Both the position numbers and the translations under genes were made by a program. 64,000 nucleotides of DNA, taken from Grammothele lineata. Taxonomy: Eukaryota; Basidiomycota; Agaricomycetes; Polyporales; Polyporaceae. The first letter of the stretch is position 1, and each line of letters begins with the position of its first letter. Under the pieces are notes generated by a model. That model was given only the letters and a program-made list of their open reading frames with translations. It made no database searches and was not told the origin of the DNA. Shown in pieces: positions 1 through 12,015 of this stretch. The stretch lies in assembly GCA_002150815.3 (NCBI GenBank), contig NDFF03000029.1, positions 310,001-374,000 on the forward strand, read 5' to 3'.

Positions 1-96
1 GAATGGGGGCCACCGGTGATAGAGGGGTAATGAGGATCATCAAGGACAGTCGACAAGACGCAGCAGAGTCACTGGGAGAGCTACCTCTGACACATC

Positions 97-603
97 CTAG
101 TCCTCGTCCATAAGCCCGTAATCGTGGTGGATTTTCCGGATCGTCGTCTGGCGGTAGGCGGCGAGCTGAAACGGTGCGCATATAGCCAGTTCGAATGGCA
201 GATATGCCCACGACTTGCCTTTCCAATTAAGATCTGCGCCAACAGCAGTCAGAGGAAATTATCCGGGTGGCAATATAGTTCGTAACGCACCTGGGTGGCA
301 TCCTTGGCCTCGTTATACCTATGCAGGAGCTTGATGTGTTGCGCCACGATTTGCTCCGCGTTCTCGTCTTCGCTGAAAGAAGATGTCGCGAGGTTGTTTG
401 GTCGCTTGGGATGAGGCTCACCCTAGCGTTTTCTGCAGTTCGTCAACTTCGGCTTGGAGAGCTTCGATACGGGCTTGCTGCGCCTTGTAAAGAAGGCGAG
501 GTTCAGCATGCGTGATCACTGCAATGACAGCCTTACTCACCTTTGCAGATGTCTTGGCATGCATGTCGTCGCGATTTTGGTGGTTTAAATGCACACAAGG
601 CAA
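97..603 (-). CDS. swi5: Swi5/Sae3-family DNA repair protein
   Basis: Swi5 partners Sfr1 (Mei5) and stabilises Rad51/Dmc1 filaments during recombinational repair and meiosis. Exons read on the minus strand are 603-541, 483-422, 372-291, 233-219 and 165-97, giving 96 residues. If translation starts at the second Met (position 564) the product is 83 residues. The first half contains a helical stretch (ARIEALQAEVDELQKTLG). The second half holds the family signature: EQIVAQHIKLLHRYNEAKD, then ILIGK-LAAYRQTTI and a C-terminal DYGL close to the stop, as in other Swi5 proteins. The size fits the family (about 85-100 residues). Two splice features are unusual: exon 4 is only 15 nt, and the last intron (166-218) appears to begin with GC rather than GT. 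The family call is firm. The choice of start is open, because both Mets are in frame. Confidence 0.85.
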
Positions 604-2244
604 CTATAGGATAGCTTTGAAGCAAGGATCAAGGCAGGAGGACGCGTTCAAGCAAGGCGCCGGTCCCAGTGTGGCTGCAACCGAACGTTGACAGCTGTGA
701 CGTCATGGTGTTTGTCCCGGACACTTGGCCACAGCGTTCTCGTTTTGCGGTTTCGCTTATTTGGCACACGTCGCGACGACAAAGTCTGTGTATGCGAGCA
801 TCCTGTTAAGTAACGTTAACCTACGACAACGACTCTGACAGAACCAGTCCTATCTCCATTGCAGAAGTCAATCAAGCGTTCTGAGGATCATTGAGGGCAT
901 ATCAAATGGTAGTCTGAAGACTTCATTCAGCTTACCTGTCGCACGAGTTAATTGTGCTTAAGCTAGTGTCGCCTGGATGTGAACGTTAACGATAGTAGTT
1001 TATGTACTCAATAGTATTGCACGCCAGCGCCCGTCTTGCCCTGTCGGAGAAGCTCATCAAGGTACCATCCGCCTGGGCTCGGACGAATGCCCCACAAATC
1101 AGGGGGCCATCAAGTTCCCAATCCCCCGTCATACGGCGTTCCTCAAAGATGACCGGCGTGCAGCCATGTCATATTCTTGAACCACTTCAGCCCTTGTATT
1201 CCGAGTCTCCAACGGAGGTTTCGGGGAAGGCATCAATCTGGTATGTGGCAGCGGCCATTTTCTATGGGGTGATCGCCGGTTGATACGACGTCGTTTAGAG
1301 TTGCGATATGCGGAAGATGGATGAGCCTGTAGTATATGATGACGTCATTCTACACGCACGTTATGCAGGGGCAGGAACGAGAAATTGCACACGCCGAGAA
1401 GAGATTTGAAGACACCCTCGCGGTGGGTGAAAACATCCTTTCAAAGGGCATTGATGTCGTCATACTCGACAGTACCGTGATGATGGCATCTCGCACAGGG
1501 CGACGGGGGTTGTGTTCGTTGCATGCGTAGCTTTTCGTGTCAGTGTTCTGGATAGCGTCGTGGCCTCCGTCGTCCATGGAGCTGCGCATGCGGTACCTCC
1601 ACTACGAGTTCGGAGCGCAGCTAGACAGGAGGAGAAGGGCATGCAGACGGCGTTGTTCGGTTGCCTCGAGACCGCCACGGAAGCTGTTTAGATGAGCGCT
1701 AAATATATGTGTGTGGTCTCGAAGTTAGTCGAACTCTGTTGAAGAGCCTTCGCAGCCGTTGCGTGTGCGAGAGGTCATGAGAGCGACGCCGGAAGAACTC
1801 ACATGAACTCGCACCGCGGGTGCCGTAGGATTCTCTGCGGCGGCGATGAGAAATGGAAGACGCAACGCGTGGCATGCGCGATGGCCGGGTGAGTGTCCAC
1901 CGCGACACTCGCGCGAGAGCAGTCGACTGGCGGGCGTCGTTGGGCGGCGGCGGCATCGCCCATCGAGCGCGGGCGCAGATGAGTGTGCACTGCAGGCTGG
2001 TTAGCGTCCGGAAGAATCAACGCAGCGAGCAAGCTTAAGGGTCAGTAAGTAGGCGGAGGCTGTCAAGCACGGTGGCGGCGGGGCCATCGCGCGTAGCGAC
2101 AAACAGGATCAAATACCAATCCGCGAGGCGGCGAGGCCGAAACGCCGAGGGATCCTCTTCATCCATCCTCCACACCGCTTGCCGTCGCTTCCTTCCCTCC
2201 TCTTCTCGTCGCCTTCCGCGTCGACGCCCCTCCCCGACGTGTCG
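604..2244. other. Intergenic stretch, no supportable gene
   Basis: Short open frames occur on both strands (for example plus strand 1002-1283 and 1336-1530), but none joins into a recognisable protein. Around 1090-1150 the plus strand can be read as a fragment resembling coding sequence (AIKFPIPRHTAFL), but it is interrupted by stops, so it may be a decayed gene. The last few hundred bases are probably the promoter and 5' leader of the Ser/Pro-rich gene. Confidence 0.4.
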
Positions 2245-5200
2245 ATGGCCTTCCTGGGTCTCTTCTCCAAGCGCGACAAGTCCAGGCCGCCCGACTCGGC
2301 TACAGAGCGCACCTCCAGCGCTGCGTCAGACCTCGACCCCAGCGAGCCCGACTACGTCCTCCCCTCCGCCAGCCCTTCCGCCTCCTTCTATGCCAACCCC
2401 GCGGCATCCTCGTCGAAACTGAAGCTTGGCTTCAAAACTAAGAAACCACCCAGGGGCGCGACCGACAGCAACCTACTCTCGCCGCCGTCCGCGGCGTTCA
2501 CCTCTTTCCGCGCCGAGTCAGAGAACAACCTCCTCAGCCCGCCTCCACCCCGTTCCGCTGTCTTTGCAGGCTATACTGACCCAGGCAGCGCGCATTCAAC
2601 CAGGTCCCTGCCCACACATCCTGGCGGTCATGGGCGCACGAAATCCAAGGACTCGTTCGACGTACGTTCCGCTGCTCCCGCTTCTCCCATCACGCCCCCC
2701 GTGAAGAACGGCAAGGGTGGTTTCTTCTCATGGGCCAACCGTGAGCGCAAAAAATCCAAGCCACCGCCTCCACCTACTTCCCCGCTTGCGTCGGCACCCG
2801 TCCCCGAGATCTCTCTCGACACTGATTCCTTCAACCTCCGTTCCTTCCGTCACGTTCGCCCCGAGTCTCCTAATGAGCCTCCACCACCCATGCTACCCCC
2901 GGTTAGGCCTCGTCCCCGCGAAGGCAGCTTTGCGTCCGACTCTTCCCAGCGAATCTCGGTTGCGGCGTTCCGGGAAGCCCAGGCTCGACGTAGCACCGCC
3001 GCCTCGCCCGTCCCGTCTTCCAACCACGACAGCCCCTCCGGCCTCAGGCCGCCGTCCTCTTTCGTGTTGCGCAACTCTAGAAGCATTAGCGGCGATAGCG
3101 ACACCGACGACTCCGATGGGTCGGAGGCGTCTTCCACGCTGAAACCACGCCGGAATAACACCACAAAGCAGCTCGCCTCGTCCTCTGCGGTCAGCCCGGG
3201 CAAGAAGTCTGCGTCTGAGCTAGGACACAAGGCGGTAAGACCTGGTCCAACTCCCGTACCGCGCATCGCGGTGTCCGCGTCCACAAATCTCTCTGCGTCG
3301 GTTGGAGTGGCTCCTGGAGAGGCTGCGTTCTCGAGGCCTCGCGCGTCTGCCTCAACGTCTGCTCTCCAGCCGAACGCGGCGGCGAAGCGTGCGTCAGTCT
3401 TGGTCGCTCAGCAGCAGCATCAACGCCGCCCGGCGGGCACACAAAGTAAACCTGGTACGCCCGATAGTACGTTATTCGGTTCTCTATACTTAAACCGCTT
3501 CTTCCCTCGGTTCGTCCCGTGCACATGTCACCAGCTTCCTCCGCAACGCTCCCGCCGCCTTCAACACGTTCTCTCCACCGACATTCCTCCTCGTCCTCAT
3601 CATCGTCTTCGTCCAGCTCTTCGTCTTCGGATTCCGACGATGCACCGCTTGCGACGCTCGTGGGTCCGAGGCGGCCAGGAAGCGCCGCGTCTTCGGCCCG
3701 TTCTTCCTCGCGTCCTCGGGCGAGCTCACGGGTGCCGTCTAAGCCATTGATTGATATGTCTGGCATCGCCTTGCCTTCACCTGCCTCTTCCAACGCGGAA
3801 TCCGAGCGGCCTCCTCTCCCCATGAAGGAACCTACCTCTCCGACAGAGTCCAGGCCGGGCCACGCTTCTAAGCCGAGCTTGAGCGACCGCTTAGCGCGCC
3901 TTGCCAAGAACGCGGCGGCGGAGAAAGAGGAGGCGGCGAGAGTGCGCAAAATGCCTACGCGTAGTCAAACACAGCCGTTGGAACCTATTGCAAGACCTCC
4001 GTCGACCTCGCCTGCGCCGTCGCCATCGCCGTCGCCGCTGCCCGGACGGAAGCCCAATGTACGGTCAATGTCCACTCCTGACGCGGCATTCGATGATGCC
4101 AAAGCGCAGGAACCCACGCCCATTATGCCTACCCCAATACGTACAAGGACACCGCCGCCCTCTTTCGCCGTTACGTCGCGCCCGTCTTCGCAGTTCTCGC
4201 TGTTGCAGTCTTCGCAGTCGACATCCCCGCAACCAGGTCCGAGGGCCTCGGAGGAGACCGTTCGAGGCCGCCAGAGAGCGTCTACTCTTTTGTCTGAGGG
4301 TGACCTTACAGCCAGCAAGGGATTTACAGGGGGCGGACTGCTCGCCGGGGTTTCGACGCCCTCGCCTGTTGCCACGCCACCATCTTCATTCGCAGCGGGA
4401 CGTACACGACCCCGCGCGGGGACAGTTACGTCAACGGCTTCCAACTCGCCCATGGCTTCACCACTGCCCAGCCCAGACGTACGCACGAGCGCGAGTCGCT
4501 CGCCAGTCTCTCAGCGCGACCTTCCTCCACCGCGTCTCGTCACGTCCCCACGAGGCATCGACAGCAGCTCGAGCGCGTCACCCGCCTCCTCGCCCCGCTC
4601 GACGCTCATGCCCAAGTCCGTGCTCAAGGCCTCGTCGTCTCCGCAGCCGTCGTCCGTCGCGGAGACACCGCGGTCACGCCCCCCAATGGCCGCCGCGGCG
4701 ACGTCATCGCCTGCGCCGTCTAAACCGTTTGCGGGCCACGGTTACGGCATGGCTCTGCGCGGGAACAGCCCGGCAAGCTCCACGGGCGACTCGAGCAGCG
4801 GGCGCACGCCGATCACGCCTGTGGATGGGAGTGATATTGGGAGCACGGTGTCTGCGCCGAAGGGGAAGAGGGGGCACGGGAAGCGGTCGAGTGTGACCTT
4901 TGAAGACGAGCGTGGGCGGTCTGGCGCGAGGGAAAGGGAGAGGGAGAGGGAGAAGGCGGCGGAGACGGCGGAGCGGGAGGAGAGCAGAAGGCGCGAGCGG
5001 AGACGGAGCGAGGCGAAGGCTGCCATCGAGGTGCGTGACGGGCGTCCTGCCGCACAAGCTCGCGGCTCATCCCGCCCTACCCCCATCCAGCTCGGGAAGA
5101 TCGTCAACGGCAAGGGCCCCATCACCCGGGACGACGAGGACGAGGACGTCGCGCTGAGCAACATGGGCCCGCGGATGAGCATGATGACAACCCCGATGAT

Positions 5201-5957
5201 GTCGCCCATGGGCGCGATCAACGTCACGCCCCCGACGCCGATGAGCTGGACGCCCCAGACCCCGCAGGGGATGATGAACCCGATGTTCCCGGTGCCCCCA
5301 GCGAACGCAGATCCTGCGTTCCTCGCCGCGCACCAGCAGGCGATGATGGTCGCGAAGCAGGCGTTCCAGATGGCGTTCGCGCAGCAGGCCCTCGCCGCGG
5401 CGAACGAGGAGTGGGAGCGCGGCTCGTCTGCGACGACCGCGTACGGCGGCGTCGGCGGGCCCGCGGGCGTGATGTTCCCCGGGACGAACCCCGCGTTCGG
5501 GATGGGCATGATGGGCATGCCGTGGCAGATGCCGATGTTCCCCACCTCGCAGTCGGTGTACGCGCCGAGCGTCGTCGGCGGTGGCGGGAGCGAGATTGGG
5601 GGCCCCGCCGGGAGGGGCGCGGGAGGCTGGGGCTCGCGCACGACGTATGGAGAGCGCGGGTCGTACACCGGGACGGCGGCGGAGCGTGCGTCGATGGTTT
5701 ACCGGAACTCGCAGTTCATGGGTGGCGCGGGGATGGGTGGGATGGGTATGGGTGGAGGTATGGGTGGAGGTATGGGCATGGGCATGGGCGGGATGTCGGG
5801 CGCGCGGAGTGAGGTGGGCGGGCCGACGAGTGGTCGGGGGCAGAGGCAGCGGACGAGGACGGCACCGTCGGACGCGCCGCTGCCGTCGCCACACGCGAAG
5901 CGGGGCGGTGGGCCGCCGCCGTCCAGCTGGAATGCGAGGACGGGGAAGCCGGCGTGA
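2245..5957 (+). CDS. Ser/Pro-rich low-complexity protein, conserved fungal type, unknown function
   Basis: Two exons (2245-3454 and 3535-5957) separated by an 80-nt GT-AG intron encode 1210 residues. The start chosen is MAFLGLFSKRDKS; an in-frame Met lies upstream at 2179. Most of the protein is Ser/Pro/Arg-rich and probably disordered, with a 20-plus Ser run right after the intron. It also has a short basic-acidic stretch rich in Arg-Glu repeats (around nt 4930-5010). The conserved part is the C-terminal quarter: a Met/Pro-rich segment, then a helical Ala/Gln-rich block (HQQAMMVAKQAFQMAFAQQA followed by NEEWERGS), then a Met-Gly repeat tail (nt 5716-5800). I recognise this helical block as a recurring fungal motif but cannot attach a function. 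No catalytic domain or membrane segment is visible. Confidence 0.75.
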
Positions 5958-6889
5958 GGTGCGTTGTCGTGTTCGATGTAGTTCTGGTCCCGGGACTGGG
6001 TCTGATGGTGCGGCGCAGGTTTCTGAGCTTGGTTGACATTCCATCGCACGCATACACTGGACATCATCGTCTTGCATTGCACACGTTCACTTTTCGCTTT
6101 ATTCATCATGTTTCCGTTCGTCCATGCATACACATATACAGCCACTCCCCACGACGCCGCTCTCTTCATGTTTATTTCTTTCCTTCACTTCTTGTTGGTT
6201 TTCACTGGCGCCCTCCGCCGGTTGTAGCAGTCGCTTTGTGGGGCAGTCAGTCGTGCCGTCCGTCGTTGCCGTCTTACATATATTTACTCATTCGTTTATT
6301 ATACCCCTCCTCCCGACACCGGAGCGTACTCCCGTCGTGCGCTCGCGGTATGGTCCTGCGCGGCCAGCACCCGTCAAATGTCGTCAAAGCTTCCCTCCTT
6401 CACCCGCCGCTTTACGCTCGCTCCTGCACATACGCACACGCACCTTTACAGTAGCACGGCACGTACGCGCACTACTACCGCCACCGCTTTTCGTGTGGTA
6501 TCAATCGTACATTAGTACCAACAAGGAACTATTAGCAGTCCTCTTCCCACCTGTATGCGTCTCAGCCATTCGAAGGAACGAGTATAGAGCAGTTTGTAAG
6601 GTCTAGAATACCGTTCCTCTCGAACCAATGATGCGCATGCAGAAACAGCTGTTTTCAAGATCGTTCAATATTTGATGGGTAGGACGGAACCAGGGCCTTT
6701 CAGCCATATCACGTGCTAACCGTGAGATGTCGAAGAACCGCGAAGTACATAAGCGGCACAGCACGTTTTCAACTGTCTTTAAGCCTGGTGTACACGAAGA
6801 CGACTCGCGTCTCCGTGGGGGAGGTAAGTCTCTCATGCCATTATGCAAAGTCCGTGCATTGTTCAACGCGATCTAGCAGTTCAGTTTCC
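5958..6889. other. Intergenic, pyrimidine-rich, no gene seen
   Basis: This is the 3' region of the Ser/Pro-rich gene and the promoter of the F-box gene. It is T/C-rich on the plus strand. The short open frames on both strands have no coherent protein sequence. Confidence 0.5.
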
Positions 6890-8627
6890 ATGCCATCTAG
6901 GGTTCTTACCTCCGATGTCAACAGCAGTCTTCGTCGACTTGATGACGACATCCTGCTTCAAATCTTCGACTATCTTCGTCCCCAAAGACAGTTACGAGCT
7001 CTCTCGTTCACTTGCAAATGGCTCCGAACGTTGTGTATGCCTGCCCTCTTTCGACATTGCATCGTCAAAGTGGGGCCATTGGTAGGAGAGCCGTCGGAAC
7101 AACACTTACCATTTCCGAACCTACGGTCCCATCTCCGGTACGTCAGAAACCAACAGCGAGCACCTACTCCTAAGCCAACGTATATCACACAGATGCCTCA
7201 CAGTGCAGAGCGGCCCTGAAGAAGGCGTAGCCACTGGGAATGAATACAATCATTGGAGTCTGCGGTCTCGCACTAGACGCACTCGCATCGCAGAGAATAA
7301 TGCCGGAAAACTGTTCTCGGACTTTCTACGACAACTGACTAACCTCCATACCATCGTGATTCACGTCGACAATGTCCCCCACTACAGGCATCTCGACAAT
7401 CTTGCTCCTCCCTGGCCTATCATTGTCTCGATCTTCTCCACACCGGTTCAGGCCCTGCGGCACATCTCCGTCAACGGACTATTGTCCAGCGCACCGGATC
7501 CCTTCCCGATTCCTTCAGAAGGAGTTGTCCTGCCTCACATCGCCACATTCGAGTACGATATGGGTGTTTCGGGTCCCTTTCCACGTTCATCCCCATCGGA
7601 AAATGTTTTGCTCAGCATGGTCATTCCCTGGTGGTCTCAGTCGCTTGAGACGTTGCGCATTCCGGTCGAAAATTCCCCCATCACCCGAATCCTGACAATG
7701 GATTGGCCTCGCCTGCGCGAGCTTACTCTTTACGGCGACCGCGGAAGCGCCTTCAATTTTTCGCTTGACGCTATTCTCGCGCGCATGCCTGCGCTCCGGA
7801 TCCTCCGTCTTCTTTTCCCTTTCCGCGAGGGCATCTCGCTACCGCCATTGTCGTGGTCATCTCACTCATCCTTACCATCGATCAACTTCGCGCAGCTCAC
7901 GGAGCTTTTCTTGTCGCAACCCGACCCGGATGCTTGGATATGGTCGCGTTTGCCACCCACTCTCTGCACCCTATCTCTCCGATGCTGGCCTCGGAACGTC
8001 TACGTATCACGCAGGGAATCCTGTGGAAGGCACACCGTGACTATCACTCGGGATTGGCTCAAATGGCGTGCCAGGTACCCTTCAGGTGTTGACATATGCC
8101 GAATTCTTCGCTCGTGCGAGGCATTACAGCTGGTCCATTTAGGGATCGAGTATTGTGCGGATGAAGCGGAGGCTACTCTACTTGATCAAATTGCCACTGC
8201 ATTTCCGATGCTCAAGACACTGGAGCTCCACCGGTCTACACAAAGGGAGAGCGGTGCCTCGCGACTCCCCCTGGTGCGTGATGGAAGTCTATTCAATGTA
8301 GTTTTCGACTTATTCACGTTCTGACAGAAACGGATCGCCAACTTGTTATCTCCTATACGAACTCTGGAGACTCTGAGATTCCAGTTATACGATACTGATA
8401 CTACTTCTGATTTGGTTCCGGAGACCTTACCTCCCAGTTCCAACCATAAGCTGCAGGAGACAGCTGAGTTGTTCGCCACCGCCTTGCCTTCGTTGCGATG
8501 CGTGGACCTCTACGTCATGTCCATGTATACGTTCCACGTCCGTCGTGAGCAGAGGTGTGCCCAAGCCAGTGTTCGAAGTGATATATTTGTCGTCTTGTCC
8601 TGCATTACGAACGACGTTGCGTACTGA
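6890..8627 (+). CDS. F-box protein, substrate adaptor of SCF ubiquitin ligase (predicted)
   Basis: Three exons (6890-7137, 7193-8273, 8328-8627) give 542 residues. Introns are 55 and 54 nt with GT-AG ends, and the frame is kept across both. Residues about 15-55 form an F-box: LRRLDDDILLQIFDYL, then RALSFTCKWLRTLCMPALF, a typical Skp1-binding helix set. Exon 2 begins with a phrase seen in many basidiomycete F-box proteins (SHLRCLTV). The rest shows LRR-like periodicity of hydrophobic segments (ALRHISV, SLETLRIP, PRLRELTLYGD, PALRILRLLF, LETLRF), which would hold the substrate. Agaricomycetes carry many such genes and they evolve fast. The C terminus after about nt 8540 is uncertain, since another intron could extend it. 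Confidence 0.75.
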
Positions 8628-9003
8628 GCCTGTCCACTCCTAGTATTGCGAGCCTCTTCTGTAGCATTTAATCCCTCACTGTTTTCGCAAGAACACCCAC
8701 TGTGGGCTGACAGTTGCATAGACTGAGGGGTTGATGAAAAGATTAGGTTCGAAATCATACCTCGCTTGTTTTACAATCATCGATGAGTGGCGAGGCTACA
8801 ATTCCTTTGATATGTTATACGCGTGCTACACGATTGTCGGGATAGGCGATCAATTGGTAGTAAGCTGCTATTAGATACACATGCGAGAGTCTTCGCCGCG
8901 ATAGATCAAAGCAACTTGAACAGGGAATCATGCAGGTGGAGTGGGGAAGCATGGACTATGGAACAATCCTCCTACTATACCCTCGGTAGGATCCCGCTTG
9001 TAT
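8628..9003. other. Short gap between convergent genes
   Basis: This is the 3' flank shared by the F-box gene (plus) and the aspartic-peptidase-like gene (minus). I see no gene or repeat in it. Confidence 0.4.
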
Positions 9004-11724
9004 TTATTCGGTGAAGACATCGGGAAGCCGGTGATTGTAAGGAGTCTGTCGTGCCAGGCGGACATACGCCTCGTCCTTTTCATCGGAATATGGCTCCCAC
9101 ATCCCAACAATCATCAACTCGAAGAAAGGCTTTGGTTAACAATTAGTATGCATTCAAATTGAGAATGAAGTGGAAGAATGTCTTACCAGTCCCAAAACGC
9201 CACTGTCCGGGTTACTCAGCATCGCTCCGATGGGAATCAAACAGTCTGCATCCGGAGTGCACAGGAAGGGCGAAACGCCACTTTCTATCTCAACGATAGT
9301 AGGTGTGCCGTCCAGCCCCGGTTTGCCGTGGAACCTGAAGCGGATCTGATATTGCTCCTCGTTGAACGTGTCGGGAACCTTGAACAACTTGTCGTCGCCA
9401 CCCCAGCCCTTCACATCTTGAAGAAACTTTCCGCCCAATGCCATGACAGTGTCATCACGCATTTGGGGTGGGAGCCACGATAGCGTAGCACCTAAGCATC
9501 CACATTATCGCTTTAACACTGCCGGTAGCTTCATTTGAGAACGCACCTGTGTCTAGCCTCATAACGAGCGGTCCGCTTGAATGTTGAATGGTCGCGATGT
9601 GTTCCCATCGTTCGCCGTCACTAGACTTCTTCTCAATCACGAAGTCTTTCAAGACGATATCCCAATACAACACATCTGAGAGTCTGGATCGTGCGGTCTG
9701 CGGTGCAAGGGGAATGTCGGACGAAAGATGTTGCTCAATTGGATCCACTCCGGCCCACCCGTTCACCGAAACCCACCTGGAAGAGTTTTATACGCTCGTT
9801 AGATCGCGTAGGAGGCAGAATCTGGAAGCCACTTACGGAAGCTTATCTTCGAACGTTAGATCTTTCAAAAGTGCAGTGACACCAAGGTTGACGTAACAGT
9901 GGTACGTGGGGTATCCATATTTTTGGAAGTACTTGTCGAGATCCTTTTTCGCCGCATCCCGTAGCACATCAATGGCACGGAGAGGTCCCTACATTAACCA
10001 GGCATTGTGGTTAGTGTGTGAAGAGAAAAGGCATGTGTCGAGTACGGTACCTCTGCTGGGACCTCATTCCCATCTTGCTGGACGTGATACGGTTTAGAAG
10101 TACTGAAAACTTCGTTATGAGCTTCAAAACATCAGACTAGTAATCGACACGTACTCCTTCAGTCCTAAGGCAAGAATTCCATGGTGCTTCTCCTCCCGGA
10201 TCCCCTTGGTTCCAGCAAAAGCGACCCCGAAAAAGGATGGTGCGTACACCTCTTTGAGTTTTCCCGCACCCTTACCATTCTCCACATGATAAAATGGAAG
10301 TTCTACTTCATACCGATGTCCACTCAGATACCCTACGTCTATGTAAACCTCAAGTCAGCGAAGGAAGCTCAAAGCCACGACTGATGCACTCAAGTCAAGT
10401 TTCCGAAGCTTTCGTGAGATGCACTGCGCTACGGCAGGGCATAATAACTGTTTTGCTGATGTCTAAGACGAGACGATAGCAGGGTTCTTTATGCCAAGAT
10501 AAATTTGCCTGCCGTGCACTGGCTCGGCGATGTACCCATCGAATCAGGGCATAATCTTCTGATATGCCCTCCCTCGATGAATCACCGCCGGAGACGCTGT
10601 TAACGTGTATATAGGTTCAAAGTGTACTTACGAACAACTTCGTCGTCCAAGTAGCTCACAGTGCACTGACGGAGCTCAGTGGTGAGCTCAGGATTTTTCC
10701 CGTCGAACCCGTAGTTGCGAAGCCGGAATTTTCCTAAAGCGTCGTCTGGATCCTTCAAGTGCCTCTCGAACCCCGTCCCGGTAGCGTCAGGCTTCAACTC
10801 AAGCATTGGCGCTCCCTTCAACCAGCTGTAAATGTATGACTTTAGATATGATCGCGGTATGAAGTGAACTCGTACGTACCTCTGAAATGAGCCTGGAAGA
10901 GAGAATTACACCCGACGTGTTGAGACGCCTGGACGAACGCTTTTACTGCTAATGGTCACTCACCAGTGTCGATGTGAAACTGCGCAACATCTACGTCTGC
11001 AAGGCTCGGAGAAGAACCTGGTTGACGGATCCTCTGATCATGTCTGTAGTTAGTACGTGCACACATTGGTTCTGGATAATAACGCGCAGCCCTTACCATC
11101 TCAGCGAGATACTTTACCGCTTTGGCAATTAGCGTTAGCATCTACTTCACTAAGAAGAGCGACGAAGCGAAACTTACAGTATCCGTGGGTTGGCAATCCA
11201 TCAGATTTATACGGCGACTCCTCACCATTGAAGATACCCTGCGTTGCCATAAAAGAGGCATGGTGTGGGGTATCTCGCAGCATGCGGCTCATGCTAGCCT
11301 TTGTGTCGTAGACCTTCTGAAAGGGACGGAAAATAGATGTTCAGTCACAGCTTCAAGGACAATCACAAGGGCTGTCTACGAACGATGGGACGATCATGCT
11401 CCAAAGGCCGGCTCGTCGCTTGCGGCGAGTCTACAGCCGTTGCTCCATCGGAGTCAGAAGGGCAGTCATCTACAGTAGATGTGTCGGAATGGTCGTCTCC
11501 TGACTCGAGATATCTTTCCGCCTCTTGGAGCATCCGCTCATGAAAGCGACGGACATCATGCTTGTACTAGTGGGCCGCTCGTCAGTGAGTGAACTCCTGA
11601 AATGTAAGAGAGCACAGTGACGTACCCGAATGTGTGGCGGAACGTTCCGCTGGGGGGACTTGAAAGAATGAAATGTGATGACAGGTCCAGTTTGGAGCGA
11701 GAGTCGTTCAGGATCGTTCATCAT
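9004..11724 (-). CDS. Aspartic-peptidase (A1, pepsin fold)-like protein, apparently intracellular
   Basis: A minus-strand gene with about a dozen exons; some internal boundaries are uncertain. It starts with MMNDPERLSLQ (11724), 25 bases beyond a TACATAAATA box, and has no signal peptide. Both catalytic lobes are visible. Lobe 1 has FHIDTGSFQSWL (near 10980-10825), then a flap-like SYLDDEVV and GYLSGHRYEVELPFYHV, then HGILALGL, corresponding to the DGILGLG of pepsins. Lobe 2 has VMRLDTGATLSWLPP (near 9560-9470). The end has GVLGLPFFELMIVGMW (near 9200-9090), the usual penultimate strand, followed by the stop at 9004. Both active-site Asp residues are kept. Each DTG is interrupted by an intron inside the Gly codon, and a 13-nt exon (10880-10892) follows the first. 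Without a secretion signal this would not be a standard secreted acid protease. Confidence 0.65.
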
Positions 11725-12015
11725 GGACGAGTAGGTCGCGGTTGACGGAGAGACAAGAATACGGGCGGGGTATTTATGTACATGGCGCTCTCAGGACCCT
11801 GGACACGGCGCAAGGCTCGTTGTGGCTGATTTCGTGCATATCCCCTCGGGTCGTCATTTTGAATATCCCTAGGAGGGAAGCCGCCGTCAGCACAAACCGT
11901 TGCAGGGGAAATTCACGCACCATTCGCCACTGATGCGGCCAGCTTGTACCACTTGTGGACGATGGACCTCCGCCACCACGGGCCGTTCTCATCGCATGAG
12001 TCGCCGGCTGCTTCT

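Noticed and set aside
1002..1283. Small membrane-type protein on the plus strand
   Set aside because: No upstream or downstream exons, weak composition, and neighbouring frames show equally plausible short pieces.
4742..6077. Long minus-strand frames opposite the Ser/Pro-rich gene
   Set aside because: They mirror the GC-rich coding strand; the plus-strand gene has a good intron, start and conserved segment.
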